Source: an uncultured Thermoproteales archaeon (GTDB taxonomy: Archaea > Thermoproteota > Thermoprotei > Thermoproteales > Thermoproteaceae). From it: 6,024 bases of DNA. The notes below the pieces were generated by a model. That model was not told the DNA's origin, ran no database searches, and saw only the letters and a program-made list of their open reading frames with translations. This document shows positions 5,394 through 6,024 of this stretch, in pieces. The stretch covers positions 1 through 6,024 of the forward strand of contig CAMLLK010000075.1 of assembly GCA_946480885.1 (NCBI GenBank). The letters run 5' to 3'. The stretch's first letter is position 1, and each line of letters starts with the position of its first letter. Made by a program: the position numbers and the translations under genes.

Positions 5394-5404
5394 TTATTTA
5401 ATAA
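5394..5404 (-). promoter_or_regulatory. Possible TATA box for the permease gene
   Basis: Read on the minus strand this is TTATTAAATAA, preceded by an A-rich run (GAAAAAAA), in the 35-base gap after the UPF0282 gene. Its centre is about 21 bases from the ATG, slightly shorter than ideal for a leaderless start but within reach. It suggests that the permease and microprotein can be transcribed apart from the upstream gene. Confidence 0.45.
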
Positions 5405-5413
5405 TTTTTTTCA

Positions 5414-6024
5414 CTAAACTTTCTTAGCCCCCCATAGCCTCGGCCTAGACGCCTCTAACAACTCCACCGGCCTGCCCAAAAGTTCTGCGTAGGTCACGAC
5501 CTCGACGCCTCTCCTATCTGCATATGTGTACAATCTAGAAATCTTCTCTCTCCAATCTATGTCTCTTAACAAATGGTGCCCCACCACTAAAAACCTCGGC
5601 CTCAGCTCAACTATCTCAATTAAATTATCGACCGCCTTCTCCACCTCCCAGTTTAAATAAGTAGGGGGGCCGCCGATGAACACCGCCGTGGGGTTTATAC
5701 TCTTTATAAAATCCACAGGCTCTCTCTCCACTGGACCCTCTACATCTGGGACAAAGACCAATCTCTCTTCGCCGTCTATTACCGCAAAGGCTATCACCTT
5801 CCCAGTCTTTGACCCCGTGGGGCCGTGCCAAAGCGGCTGCGAAACAGCCACGGTGGTGCCGCCGAATTTAAACTCTCTCCCGTCTACATATATCAACTCC
5901 CCGCCGGCCTCACTTATAGCTTTTGCCAAGCTCATGTGCCTACGTCTCTGCGACCAGCCCAAGTCCGCGGGGCCACACGTCCACTTACAGCCCTCTAGGC
6001 ATTCTTTTACCTCGGCAATAGACA
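5414..6024 (-). CDS. UPF0282 (COG2248) metallo-beta-lactamase-fold hydrolase, N-terminus outside the window
   Basis: The frame stays open from TAG at 5414-5416 to the window edge, so the visible 202 residues are the C-terminal part of a protein whose family is usually about 300 residues. Family features are SQRRR, IYVDGREFKFGGTTV, the segment PLWHGPTGSKTGKVI, and LVFVPDVEGP, whose Asp is a likely metal ligand. VVGHHLLRDIDWR near the end supplies a further His pair. The HxHxDH motif expected in the first half lies beyond the edge. UPF0282 proteins are archaeal, predicted metal-dependent hydrolases with no established substrate; they are probably cytoplasmic, with no membrane segment visible here. 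A TTG at 5960-5962 is not taken as the start, because upstream codons remain open and the residues around it look conserved. Just before SQRRR is a cysteine group (ECLEGCKWTCGPADLG), which I do not remember as usual for the family. The permease gene follows 35 bases later. Confidence 0.8.
   Translation of the reverse strand, partial: SIAEVKECLEGCKWTCGPADLGWSQRRRHMSLAKAISEAGGELIYVDGREFKFGGTTVAVSQPLWHGPTGSKTGKVIAFAVIDGEERLVFVPDVEGPVEREPVDFIKSINPTAVFIGGPPTYLNWEVEKAVDNLIEIVELRPRFLVVGHHLLRDIDWREKISRLYTYADRRGVEVVTYAELLGRPVELLEASRPRLWGAKKV

Noticed and set aside
5960..5962. TTG as start codon of the UPF0282 gene
   Set aside because: The frame continues open to the window edge, the family is much longer than 182 residues, and the metal-binding first half would be lost.

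Overview
The window looks like chromosomal DNA from a hyperthermophilic crenarchaeon of the Pyrobaculum/Thermoproteus type. This rests on moderate GC content, frequent AGA/AGG arginine codons, TATA-like boxes about 20-26 nt ahead of start codons with little or no leader, tightly packed or overlapping genes, and proteins of archaeal type (Trm10, UPF0282 hydrolase, short MetE). The assignment is inferred from gene content and style, not from a marker gene.

Layout. The left edge (1-71, +) holds the last codons of a probable queE, a preQ0/archaeosine pathway enzyme. It is followed by a 45-residue acidic helical protein (96-233, +). About 420 bases (234-653) then hold no convincing gene: T-rich probable terminators, one good hairpin and weak AT-rich reading frames. 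A minus-strand pair comes next: a short MetE-like methyltransferase (1607-2758) and, overlapping its end by 10 bases, an archaeal Trm10 tRNA position-9 methyltransferase (654-1616). A 73-base divergent promoter region (2759-2831) separates this pair from a complete thiolase on the plus strand (2832-4040). The right third is again minus-strand: the C-terminal two thirds or so of a UPF0282 metallo-beta-lactamase-fold protein (5414-6024, cut by the window edge), an FtsX/MacB-type permease (4179-5378), and a 32-residue one-helix membrane microprotein (4081-4179) whose start codon overlaps the permease stop codon by one base.

How the genes may work together. MetE-like and Trm10 form a likely operon: one is related to enzymes that make methionine, the precursor of S-adenosylmethionine, and the other spends S-adenosylmethionine on tRNA. 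QueE at the left edge also feeds a tRNA modification. The thiolase has the full Cys/Asn/His/Cys catalytic set and stands alone; in this group of archaea a role in acetoacetyl-CoA cleavage or fatty-acid-type metabolism is plausible. The permease has no ATPase gene beside it within the window.

The most interesting points are the translationally coupled microprotein behind the permease, the Asp in place of the usual zinc-binding Cys in the MetE-like protein, and cysteine clusters in the Trm10 N-terminus and in the UPF0282 protein. No CRISPR array, tRNA, rRNA, insertion sequence or other mobile element was seen.
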